The notes under the pieces were generated by a model that saw only the letters and a program-made list of their open reading frames with translations, was not told the DNA's origin and did not search any database. Positions 1 to 5,971 of a stretch of 15,154 bases of DNA are shown piece after piece. A program made the translations under genes and the position numbers. Each line of letters begins with the position of its first letter. The first letter of the stretch is position 1. This DNA comes from DASRWT01 sp046728035 (GTDB lineage: Bacteria; Methylomirabilota; Methylomirabilia; Rokubacteriales; CSP1-6): assembly GCA_046728035.1 (NCBI GenBank), contig JBKPDT010000252.1:1-15154 (forward strand). The letters run 5' to 3'.

Positions 1-347
1 TGGGCGTCGGCCAGGTCGATGAACATTCCGGGGCGTGGCTTGCGGCACGCGCAGCCGTCGGCGTCCTCGTGCGGGCAGAGGCGCCAGTCGGTGAAGGGCT
101 CGCCGAGGCAGCGGTTCGCCCACGCGAAGCGGCGCCGCACCTCCGTCTCGGTGATCTCTCCCCGCGCGATCCGGCCCTGGTTGGACACGATGAAGCACGC
201 GGCATAATGGGGCCGCACGCGGGCGACCACCGTCGCGACGCCGGGCATGAGGACGGGGTTGCCCTCCAGGTCCACCACGGTGCGGTGATCGCGCAGCCGC
301 GTCGGCGTCCCGCCCCAGTCCAGGAAGAGCGCGCGCCGTCCCGTCAC
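1..347 (-). CDS. HAD-superfamily phosphatase-like protein, GmhB/HisB-N type (partial; C-terminus beyond left edge)
   Basis: Only the N-terminal 115 residues are in the window; the gene runs off the left edge. Reading leftward from a GTG at 347, the protein opens with a HAD motif I region (FLDWGGTPTRL, nucleophile Asp10), then motif II in IVSNQGRIARG, then a Cys-Pro-His-Glu...Cys-Ala-Cys-Arg-Lys-Pro-x-Pro-Gly-Met block. That last block is the zinc-binding signature of GmhB and the HisB phosphatase domain, which hydrolyse sugar or histidinol phosphates. Odd point: motif I is normally DxDGT, but the second Asp (general acid/base) is Gly12 here, so activity may be altered or lost. No ATG or stop-free better start lies in frame nearby; the GTG has only a weak ribosome site. 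It follows the CPBP gene by 25 bp and is probably co-transcribed with it. The family call is firm; the substrate is unknown. Confidence 0.75.
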   Translation of the reverse strand, partial: MTGRRALFLDWGGTPTRLRDHRTVVDLEGNPVLMPGVATVVARVRPHYAACFIVSNQGRIARGEITETEVRRRFAWANRCLGEPFTDWRLCPHEDADGCACRKPRPGMFIDLADA

Positions 348-372
348 GCGACCGACGCTACCATGGCCCGCG

Positions 373-999
373 TCACGGCCGAAATGGGCGCTGGAAATAT
401 CCGCCGAGACCCGCCACGAACACGGCCACGCCGAGCAGGAGGTGAAGGATCCAGACGCCCCAGAAGCTCTCGTATCGGCGGTAGACGCCCGCCAGCACCA
501 GGCGCCCGGCAAAGGCGAGCCCGACGGAAAGCCACGAGCCGTACACGAGGTGCGCCACCGCGAAGACCACGCTGTTGAAGCCGGCGAGGAAGCCCGGCGA
601 GAAGAGGGGACGGTAGCGCCAGAAGAAGAAGGACGAGTAGAGGAATTCTTGGCTGGTCACCGAGACGAGGGCGTACTGCGCAAACGCCTCGAGCAGGGGC
701 CAGCCCGCCGGGCCCGTCTCCCCGCGGCCCCCATCCGGCATCACCGCCATCAGGGCGACGAGCAGGGGCCAGGCCGCCGCCACCCAGGGTAGACCCGACC
801 GCAGCGACGCCACGAGGAAGCGCGGGCCCCGGAAGCCGAGCCGATTCCAGGGCACCCGTTCGCGACGGACGATCCACAGCCCGTAGACGGCGGCGGTCGC
901 GAGGACGCCGATGCGGAGGGACGGTGGCAGAGCCTCCAGCCAGAGGAGGAGCGGCAGGCCCAGCCAGAGCGTGACCAGCTCGGTGCAGACCCAGGCCAT
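373..999 (-). CDS. CPBP-type integral membrane protein (CAAX-protease/bacteriocin-processing family), degenerate motif 1
   Basis: A 208-residue hydrophobic protein with about five or six membrane segments. The ATG at 999 is chosen because GGAAGG (complement of 1007-1012) lies 7 bases upstream; ATG at 1014 and a longer frame from 1086 are open but add a charged, proline-rich stretch that looks like untranslated leader. CPBP (Rce1/ABI) family signatures are visible: SQEFLYSSFFF near residues 116-126 in the motif 1 place, FAVAHLVYGSW around His150 for motif 2, and HLLLGVAVF at about 186-194 for motif 3. In active CPBP glutamic proteases motif 1 reads EExxxR; here it reads QE and the Arg is Ser, so proteolytic activity is doubtful although both His are kept. 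It is the first gene of a leftward pair with the HAD gene and is divergent from the PHP operon. The substrate or role cannot be inferred. Confidence 0.7.
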   Translation of the reverse strand: MAWVCTELVTLWLGLPLLLWLEALPPSLRIGVLATAAVYGLWIVRRERVPWNRLGFRGPRFLVASLRSGLPWVAAAWPLLVALMAVMPDGGRGETGPAGWPLLEAFAQYALVSVTSQEFLYSSFFFWRYRPLFSPGFLAGFNSVVFAVAHLVYGSWLSVGLAFAGRLVLAGVYRRYESFWGVWILHLLLGVAVFVAGLGGYFQRPFRP

Positions 1000-1050
1000 G
1001 CGCCCGCCTTCCATGGGCGTCGAGCCTAGTCGCGCCCGCGTCGCGGGGTG

Positions 1051-1079
1051 ATGACGCCCAGGTGACGGGCCGGCGACGG
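1051..1079 (-). promoter_or_regulatory. Pho-box-like triple repeat facing the CPBP/HAD pair
   Basis: On the minus strand three 7-mers recur with an 11-bp period: CCGTCGC (complement of 1073-1079), CCGTCAC (1062-1068) and GCGTCAT (1051-1057). PhoB boxes consist of direct repeats close to CTGTCAT separated by four bases, giving the same 11-bp period; the last two repeats match well in the GTCA core. The site ends 52 bases before the chosen CPBP start. The spacers are GC-rich rather than AT-rich, so this is a pattern call, not proof. Confidence 0.45.
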
Positions 1080-1097
1080 GCGTCACGCAATCTTCAC
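1080..1097 (+). promoter_or_regulatory. Pho-box-like repeat upstream of the PHP operon
   Basis: GCGTCAC (1080-1086) and TCTTCAC (1091-1097) lie 11 bp apart, the spacing of the two halves of a PhoB box. The block GGGCGTCACG-[CA]-AA-[TG]-CTTCA at 1078-1096 is nearly identical to the one in front of phnC (4257-4275), with two differences over 19 bases, and both are followed by a CGTGAAACC just before the gene. The near-identity of two otherwise unrelated leaders is the main evidence. The start codon is 38 bases downstream. Confidence 0.5.
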
Positions 1098-1135
1098 TGG
1101 CGGACCGGTACGGCGTTCACACCCCACGTGAAACC

Positions 1136-1876
1136 ATGGTCTCGATGAGCGCCATCCATGGGGAGCGACAGGGCAGGGCCGACCTTCACATCCACACGAC
1201 CTGGAGTGACGGGGCACAGCGGCCGGAGGCGGTGGTGGCGGCGACATCCGGCCGGGTCGATCTCATCGCCATCACGGATCACGACGAGATCCGCGGCGCC
1301 GTCGCCGCGCGGGAGTACGCGCGCCGGCAGCCCCTCCTCGGGGTGGACGTGATCGTGGGCGAGGAGATCAGCACGCTGAACGGTCATCTTCTCGGCCTCT
1401 TCCTCGAGGAGCGCGTGCCGCCGGGGCTGCCCGCGCTTCGCACCATCGAGCTGATCCGGAGCCAGGGCGGGCTGGCGGTGGCCGCGCATCCCTTCCACCC
1501 GGTCCGCGGGCGCGCCCGCGGGCACCGATCGATCGGCGAGCTGGTGCCGGACCTCCCCCTCGACGCCATCGAGGTCGTCAATGATGCCGGCGTCTTCTCC
1601 TGGCTCTACGACGCCTGGGCTGCCCTCCGGAACGCGGAGTGGATGCTGCCGGTCTGCGGAGGGAGCGACGCGCACCACGTCTGGTACGTGGGGAGCGCAA
1701 TGACGCGCTTCGAGGGGCGCGACGCCCCCGCTCTCCGGCGCGCGCTGGCGGCGGGGCGCACCCGTGCCCATCGGGCGTGGTCCTGGACCGCCGACAAGCT
1801 GCCGCGTCACGTCCACTACCAGTCCCGCTGCCTCATCAAGTTCCTGCGCCTGAGCGCGCAAAGGAGGGCACTGTGA
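1136..1876 (+). CDS. PHP-domain metal-dependent phosphoesterase; candidate ribosyl cyclic-phosphate phosphodiesterase (PhnPP-like role)
   Basis: A 246-residue PHP-superfamily hydrolase. The metal ligands of the family are visible in order: DLHIHTTWSDG (His18, His20, Asp25), AITDHDE (Asp48, His49), VGEEIST with Glu76, GHLLGLF (His84), AAHPF (His118) and GGSDAH (Asp178, His180), followed by the typical RALAAGRT tail. This is the stand-alone, TrpH-like form of 220-290 residues, usually a phosphodiesterase or phosphatase for small phosphate esters. ATG 1136 is used; ATG 1145 is possible, and neither has a good ribosome site. It starts a three-gene operon (GTGA overlap with the next gene) behind a Pho-like box matching that of phnC. 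Because no phnP is in the window, and a PHP enzyme (PhnPP) is known to hydrolyse 5-phosphoribosyl 1,2-cyclic phosphate, that role is a reasonable inference but not shown by sequence. Confidence 0.85.
   Translation: MVSMSAIHGERQGRADLHIHTTWSDGAQRPEAVVAATSGRVDLIAITDHDEIRGAVAAREYARRQPLLGVDVIVGEEISTLNGHLLGLFLEERVPPGLPALRTIELIRSQGGLAVAAHPFHPVRGRARGHRSIGELVPDLPLDAIEVVNDAGVFSWLYDAWAALRNAEWMLPVCGGSDAHHVWYVGSAMTRFEGRDAPALRRALAAGRTRAHRAWSWTADKLPRHVHYQSRCLIKFLRLSAQRRAL
1861..1868 (+). promoter_or_regulatory. Strong ribosome binding site for the alpha/beta hydrolase
   Basis: AAGGAGGG inside the end of the PHP gene lies 4-5 bases before GTG 1873. It fixes the hydrolase start at this GTG, which overlaps the PHP stop as GTGA, rather than at upstream in-frame codons from 1639. 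Confidence 0.8.
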
Positions 1877-2667
1877 GCGACGCCCGCAATTGCACCTTCC
1901 GTTGGCTGGAGCGCGGTGAGGGTGAACCCGTCATCTTGCTCCACGGGCTGATGGGACGCATGGATCACTGGGAGGTGACGCTCGACCGCCTGAGCGGGAC
2001 CTGCCGGCCGATGGCGCTCGCGCTGCCGATCTTCGAGCCCTGGCTGCCCGAGGCGTCGATCGAGACGTTGGTCGACCATGTGCGCGGTTTCCTCGACGCG
2101 CTGGAGATGCCGCGCGTGGTCCTGGGCGGCAACTCACTGGGCGGCCACGTCGCGCTGCGGGTTGCCCTCGCCGCGCCCGATCGGGTGTCCGGCCTGGTGC
2201 TCACCGGTTCCTCGGGGTTGTTCGAGCGGGGCTTCTCCCGCGGGGTGCCCCACCATCCGACCGCGGCCTTCGTGCGCGAGAAGATGGAGGAGATCTTCTT
2301 CGATCCCGAGCTCGTGACGCCCGAGTGGGTGGAGTCGGTGCGGAGGATCGTCACCACGCCCGCCTCGGCCCTCCGCGTCCTGCGCTTCGCCCGCGCCGCC
2401 CGACGGGACAACATCGAGGAGCGCCTCGGGGACGTCCATTCGCCCACCTTGCTCGTCTGGGGGCGCGAGGATCGCATCACGCCGCCCGAGGTGGCGGAGC
2501 GCTTCCGCCGGCTCATTCCCCACGCGGAGCTTCTCTGGCTCTCCTCATGCGGCCACGCGCCCATGCTGGAGTGGCCCGACCGGTTCGCGGCAGCGGTGAG
2601 CTGGTGGCTCCGCGCATCGCGGGAGCGCCGGGCGATGCCGGTCCTGGCGGCGGGGGCGGCCCGATGA
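1873..2667 (+). CDS. Alpha/beta-fold hydrolase
   Basis: A 264-residue cytoplasmic alpha/beta hydrolase of usual single-domain length. The oxyanion-hole loop LLHGLMGRMDHW is near residues 22-33, the nucleophile elbow GNSLGG holds Ser88, the acid is Asp200 in LLVWGREDRITP, and the catalytic His228 sits in SSCGHAPMLE, so the Ser-Asp-His triad is complete. The family covers esterases, lactonases, C-C hydrolases and haloperoxidases; nothing in the sequence points to one substrate. The GTG start overlaps the PHP stop (GTGA) and is preceded by a strong ribosome site; its own stop overlaps the GH3 start (ATGA). It is therefore translationally coupled to both, and may act on an ester or amide connected with the GH3 product. 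Confidence 0.88.
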   Translation: MSDARNCTFRWLERGEGEPVILLHGLMGRMDHWEVTLDRLSGTCRPMALALPIFEPWLPEASIETLVDHVRGFLDALEMPRVVLGGNSLGGHVALRVALAAPDRVSGLVLTGSSGLFERGFSRGVPHHPTAAFVREKMEEIFFDPELVTPEWVESVRRIVTTPASALRVLRFARAARRDNIEERLGDVHSPTLLVWGREDRITPPEVAERFRRLIPHAELLWLSSCGHAPMLEWPDRFAAAVSWWLRASRERRAMPVLAAGAAR

Positions 2668-4232
2668 TGGCGCGCGCGGGGGGCACCGTGCTCGATTGGT
2701 GGGCGGCGCGGCGACGGCGGTCCCTCGAGCAGGCCTGGCGCCGACCGGCCGGCGTACAGGAAGAGAGCCTGCTCCGCCTCATCACCGCCGCGCGCGACAC
2801 GGAGTTCGGGCTCGCGCACGGCTTCGCCGGCATCCGCACGGTCGCCGAGTATCAGGAGGGCGTGCCGCTCCGCGACTACCGCGGCTTCCAGCCCTTCTGG
2901 GAGCGCGCGTTGTGGGGCGTGCGCGACGTGACCTGGCCCGGAGCGGTCCGCCACTGGGTCAAGACCTCGGGCACCACGGCGGGGGACAAGCTCATCCCGG
3001 TGACGAGGGAGGCGATGACGGCCCACCGGAAAGGGGGCTGGGACGCGCTCCTGCTCGCGGCCGAGCGCGTCGGGGGGGAGTCCCTGTTTGGCGGGCCCAT
3101 GCTCTTCCTCGGGGGCAGCACGCGGCTCCATCCGGTGGGCGACGCCGGTCTCGTGGGAGACCTCTCGGGACTGGCGGTGCGCCGGCTGCCGCCGGTGATC
3201 CGCGCACGCTACGCGTCCGGGCCCGCCGCGGCCATCCCCGACTGGGAAGCCCGGATCGAGACCATCGCGTGCCAGGCCGCCGGGCAAGACATGCGGCTCC
3301 TCGCCGGCATGCCGTCCTGGATGCTCGTCCTCTTCGAGCGCGTCGCGCGCGCCCGCGAACGGGCGGGCCGCCCCATTCGGGACATGTTCCACTGCTGGCC
3401 GAACCTTCGGATCTTCATTCACGGCGGCGTCTCGTTCGGGCCCTACGCGGGCGTCTTCGCGGAGTGGCTGGGGCGGCCTCTCGAGCGCCTCGAGGTCTAT
3501 CCGGCCTCGGAGGGCTGGGTCGCCATCCAGACGGAAGCGCGCGGCGGTCTCACCCTCACGCTGGACCATGGGAGCTTCTACGAGTTCGTGCCCGTCGAGG
3601 ATCTGGACGCGGCACGGCCGCGCCGGCACACGGTGGCCGACGTCGAGCTGGGTCGGCCCTACGCGGTGGCGCTGACCACGTCGGGGGGGCTCTGGTCATA
3701 TTTGCTAGGCGACACCGTGCGCTTCACCGCGCGCGACCCCCTGCGGCTGCGCATCATCGGGCGGACCCGGCACCACGTCAACGCGTTCGGCGAGAACGTC
3801 ATCGTCGAGGAGGTCGAGCGCGCGCTGACCGCCGCCTGCCGGCGGGCGGAGGCCGAGGTGGTGGAGTTCACCGTCGCCCCCCGCTATCCGTCGGCGGAGG
3901 AGCCTCGCGGCAGTCACGACTGGCTGGTCGAGTTCCGGCTCTCGCCCCGCGAGCCCGAGGAGTTCGTGCGGGTCCTGGACGAGACGCTCGCCGCCCTGAA
4001 CACCGACTACCGCACCAAGCGCTGGCACGACGTGGGCATGGTGGCGCCGCGGGTGGTCGCGCTGCCCGCGGGCACCTTCCACCGGTGGATGCGCGAGGCG
4101 GGAAAGCTCGGCGACCAGCACAAGGTGCCCCGCGTGACCAATGGACGCGCCCTCGCCGAGGCCCTGCTGGTGACGGCGCGCGCCACGGGCGACGCGACGC
4201 CGCGGTCCGCGGAGCCGGCGGGGGCGCGGTGA
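2664..4232 (+). CDS. GH3-family acyl-adenylate-forming enzyme (GH3 auxin-responsive promoter-like)
   Basis: A 522-residue protein of the GH3 branch of the ANL adenylating superfamily, which activates a carboxylic acid with ATP and in characterised plant members joins it to an amino acid or amine. Visible landmarks are the P-loop-like TSGTTAGDKLIPVT (101-114), YPASEGW (279-285), SGGLWSYLLGDTVRF (340-354), GRTRHHVNAFGEN (366-378) and a C-terminal lobe ending in KLGDQHKVPRV. ATG 2664 overlaps the hydrolase stop as ATGA; ATG 2667 is an equal alternative. The frame is open upstream to 2325 but that part overlaps the hydrolase. The length suits bacterial GH3 proteins (about 500-570). Substrate and product are unknown. 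It is the last gene of the PHP operon, 89 bp before phnC. Confidence 0.9.
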   Translation: MMARAGGTVLDWWAARRRRSLEQAWRRPAGVQEESLLRLITAARDTEFGLAHGFAGIRTVAEYQEGVPLRDYRGFQPFWERALWGVRDVTWPGAVRHWVKTSGTTAGDKLIPVTREAMTAHRKGGWDALLLAAERVGGESLFGGPMLFLGGSTRLHPVGDAGLVGDLSGLAVRRLPPVIRARYASGPAAAIPDWEARIETIACQAAGQDMRLLAGMPSWMLVLFERVARARERAGRPIRDMFHCWPNLRIFIHGGVSFGPYAGVFAEWLGRPLERLEVYPASEGWVAIQTEARGGLTLTLDHGSFYEFVPVEDLDAARPRRHTVADVELGRPYAVALTTSGGLWSYLLGDTVRFTARDPLRLRIIGRTRHHVNAFGENVIVEEVERALTAACRRAEAEVVEFTVAPRYPSAEEPRGSHDWLVEFRLSPREPEEFVRVLDETLAALNTDYRTKRWHDVGMVAPRVVALPAGTFHRWMREAGKLGDQHKVPRVTNGRALAEALLVTARATGDATPRSAEPAGAR

Positions 4233-4258
4233 ACGGGCCTGCGCCGGTGTCGTGTCGG

Positions 4259-4276
4259 GCGTCACGAAAGCTTCAT
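4259..4276 (+). promoter_or_regulatory. Pho-box-like repeat upstream of phnC
   Basis: GCGTCAC (4259-4265) and GCTTCAT (4270-4276) are 11 bp apart, as in a PhoB box, and lie in the only sizeable gap (4233-4321) before the phn operon, 45 bases ahead of the phnC start. The same block occurs before the PHP gene at 1078-1096. C-P lyase operons are commonly PhoB-activated, which supports the reading. No clear -10 hexamer was seen behind it, and no terminator was recognised for the GH3 operon in this gap, so read-through is possible. Confidence 0.55.
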
Positions 4277-4321
4277 CGCGCCGCAGTCGTCGTGAAACCG
4301 CGCGGGGGTAGGGTGAGGCCC

Positions 4322-5149
4322 GTGACGCCGACCCCGATCTCGCCGGTCGTCAAGCTGGACGAGGCGAGCAAGACCTTCGGAGCGACCCGGGCGCTCGACC
4401 GCGTATCGGCGACGATACACCCCGGCGAGTTCGTCGCGGTGATCGGCCGCTCCGGGGCGGGGAAGACCACGCTCCTCCGCTGCCTGTCGGGCGCCACCGT
4501 CGCCTCCGAGGGCCGGATCTGCTTCGGCGAAGAGGACCTGGCGGGGCTTTCCGGCCGGGATCTGCGCGCGCACCGGGCGCGGATCGGGATGATCTTCCAG
4601 CAATTCAACCTGGTTCGGCGGCTGCAAGTGATGGACAACGTCCTCATCGGGCGCCTGCCCCATGTCGCCGGCTGGCGCCGCTGGGCGACCCTGGCCCGAT
4701 GGTTCCCGGCCGCCGACCGCGCGGTGGCCCGGCGTGCGCTCGCGCACGTGGGCCTTCTCGCGCGAGCCTGGCAGCGCGCGGACACCCTCTCGGGCGGGGA
4801 GCAGCAGCGGGTGGCCATCGCCAAGATCCTCGCGCAGGAGCCGCGCGTCATCCTGGGCGACGAGCCGGTGGCAAGCCTGGACGTCGCCAATGGCGCCCTG
4901 GTGATGGACACGCTGCGACGGGTAGCCTCCGAGGCGGGGGTCACCGTGATCACCACCCTCCATCACGTGGACTATGCACGGCGCTATGCCGACCGGATCC
5001 TCGGCTTCCGACAGGGCGTACTCGTCTTCGACGGCGCCCCCGCCGCGCTCGACGGAGCCGCGCTCGGCGTCATCTTCGGCGGGACCATCCCGGAATCCAC
5101 GGCCACCGCGGATCTCCCGCGGCCGGCCCCGGAGCTCGCCGCGGTATGA
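4322..5149 (+). CDS. phnC: Phosphonate ABC transporter, ATP-binding subunit PhnC
   Basis: A 275-residue ABC ATPase energising phosphonate uptake through PhnE with PhnD. Walker A is GRSGAGKTT (42-50), the Q-loop IFQQFNL follows at 91-97, the signature is LSGGEQQRVAIAK (156-168), Walker B is VILGDEPVASLD (176-187), and the H-loop is TTLHHVDYARRYADRI, a PhnC-typical ending in which His-His precedes the VDYA motif. GTG 4322 is chosen with GGTGAGG three to four bases upstream; an in-frame GTG at 4313 is possible. It is the first gene of the phn operon behind the Pho-like box. Its TGA overlaps the phnE start as ATGA. The lone C-terminal tail rich in Pro/Ala after FGGTIP looks unstructured. Confidence 0.95.
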   Translation: MTPTPISPVVKLDEASKTFGATRALDRVSATIHPGEFVAVIGRSGAGKTTLLRCLSGATVASEGRICFGEEDLAGLSGRDLRAHRARIGMIFQQFNLVRRLQVMDNVLIGRLPHVAGWRRWATLARWFPAADRAVARRALAHVGLLARAWQRADTLSGGEQQRVAIAKILAQEPRVILGDEPVASLDVANGALVMDTLRRVASEAGVTVITTLHHVDYARRYADRILGFRQGVLVFDGAPAALDGAALGVIFGGTIPESTATADLPRPAPELAAV

Positions 5150-5961
5150 GCGGAGCCTATGCGGCGGCGGGAACGGCCCTCGCGCCCGAAGCGCCGCCGC
5201 GCCGGTCGACCACCGGACGCAGCCTCTTCGCCGTCCTTTCGCTGGTGGTGGTACTGGCCCTCGCCGCGCGTGTCATCGAGCTTCGCCCCCTGGAGCTGCT
5301 CCGGGATGCCGGCAACATCGGCGTCTTCCTCCGTGGGTATCTCAACCCGTCCTTCGCTCATCTCGGCGAGTACGCCTGGCAGTGCGTGGTGACGGTGTGC
5401 ATCGCGCTGTGGGGCACGGTGATGGCGGTGGTGATCTCGGTGCCGCTGGGGCTCCTGGGGGCTCGCAACCTCGCGCCCCATCCCGTCGTCTACCTGGCGG
5501 CGCGGCGGATCATGGACCTTCTGCGCGCGGTGAACGAGTTCGTCTTCGCCCTCATGTTCGTCACCGCAGTCGGGTTGGGCCCCTTCGCGGGGATGCTCGC
5601 GCTGGGGATCCACACCGGCGGGGTGCTCGGCAAGCTCCTCAGCGAGACGATCGAGGCGATGGACCCGGGCCAGGCGGAGGGCGTGGCGGCGACGGGCGCC
5701 TCCCGCCTTCACGTGATCGCCTTCGGCGTCATCCCGCAGGTCATGCCCAACTTCCTCTCCTACGTGCTCCTGCGCTTCGAGTCCGATATCCGATCGGCCT
5801 CCGTCATCGGGATGGTGGGCGGCGGCGGGATCGGCTTCTACCTCTGGGACACCATTCGCTCGTTCAACGATCGCGAGGCGGCCACGGTCATCCTGCTCAT
5901 CGTGGCCATGGTCATGTGCGTCGACGTCGTGTCGTCCCGGATTCGCCGGGCGACCATATAA
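5146..5961 (+). CDS. phnE: Phosphonate ABC transporter permease PhnE
   Basis: A 271-residue inner-membrane permease. After a roughly 25-residue polar N-terminus there is a first membrane helix (FAVLSLVVVLALAARVI), then further helices around CVVTVCIALWGTVMAVVIS, FVFALMFVTAVGLGPFAGML and the last one at ATVILLIVAMVMCVDVV. The cytoplasmic EAA loop that docks on PhnC is EGVAATGASRLHVIAFGVIP, followed by the PhnE-typical FESDIRSASVIGMVGGGGIG. The ATG overlaps the phnC stop by four bases. One permease gene is present, so it probably works as a homodimer. Its position before rather than after phnD differs from the E. coli order phnCDE. Confidence 0.95.
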   Translation: MSGAYAAAGTALAPEAPPRRSTTGRSLFAVLSLVVVLALAARVIELRPLELLRDAGNIGVFLRGYLNPSFAHLGEYAWQCVVTVCIALWGTVMAVVISVPLGLLGARNLAPHPVVYLAARRIMDLLRAVNEFVFALMFVTAVGLGPFAGMLALGIHTGGVLGKLLSETIEAMDPGQAEGVAATGASRLHVIAFGVIPQVMPNFLSYVLLRFESDIRSASVIGMVGGGGIGFYLWDTIRSFNDREAATVILLIVAMVMCVDVVSSRIRRATI

Positions 5962-5966
5962 GGAGG
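5961..5966 (+). promoter_or_regulatory. Consensus ribosome binding site for phnD
   Basis: AGGAGG overlaps the last base of the phnE stop and lies 5 bases before ATG 5972. It is the best ribosome site within the phn operon and stands where the four-base overlaps stop, which suggests extra translation of the binding protein relative to the permease. Confidence 0.8.
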
Positions 5967-5971
5967 CCCCC

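Noticed and set aside
69..578. Plus-strand open frame at the left end
   Set aside because: Low-complexity Arg/Ala/Pro product opposite the HAD gene, which carries clear motifs on the minus strand.
1052..1085. Inverted repeat TGACGCCC / GGGCGTCA, possible hairpin or terminator
   Set aside because: No T-run follows and it lies between divergent genes. The pairing is explained by opposite-facing Pho-like boxes sharing the GCGTCA core.
1000..1086. Longer N-terminus for the CPBP protein starting at 1086
   Set aside because: It would add 29 polar, proline-rich residues and run through the Pho-like repeats; the ATG at 999 has a well-spaced GGAAGG.
344..1090. Minus-strand frame of 248 codons whose TGA overlaps the HAD start as GTGA
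   Set aside because: It is Arg-rich and shadows the CPBP frame (373-999), which shows membrane helices and family His motifs. The GTGA overlap is coincidental.
1965..3629. Long minus-strand open frame of 554 codons
   Set aside because: It lies opposite the alpha/beta hydrolase and GH3 genes, both with complete motifs. It is Arg/Pro/Ala-rich without domains, as expected from GC-rich antisense frames.
4233..4321. Rho-independent terminator between GH3 and phnC
   Set aside because: No stable stem followed by T residues was seen in the 89 bases.
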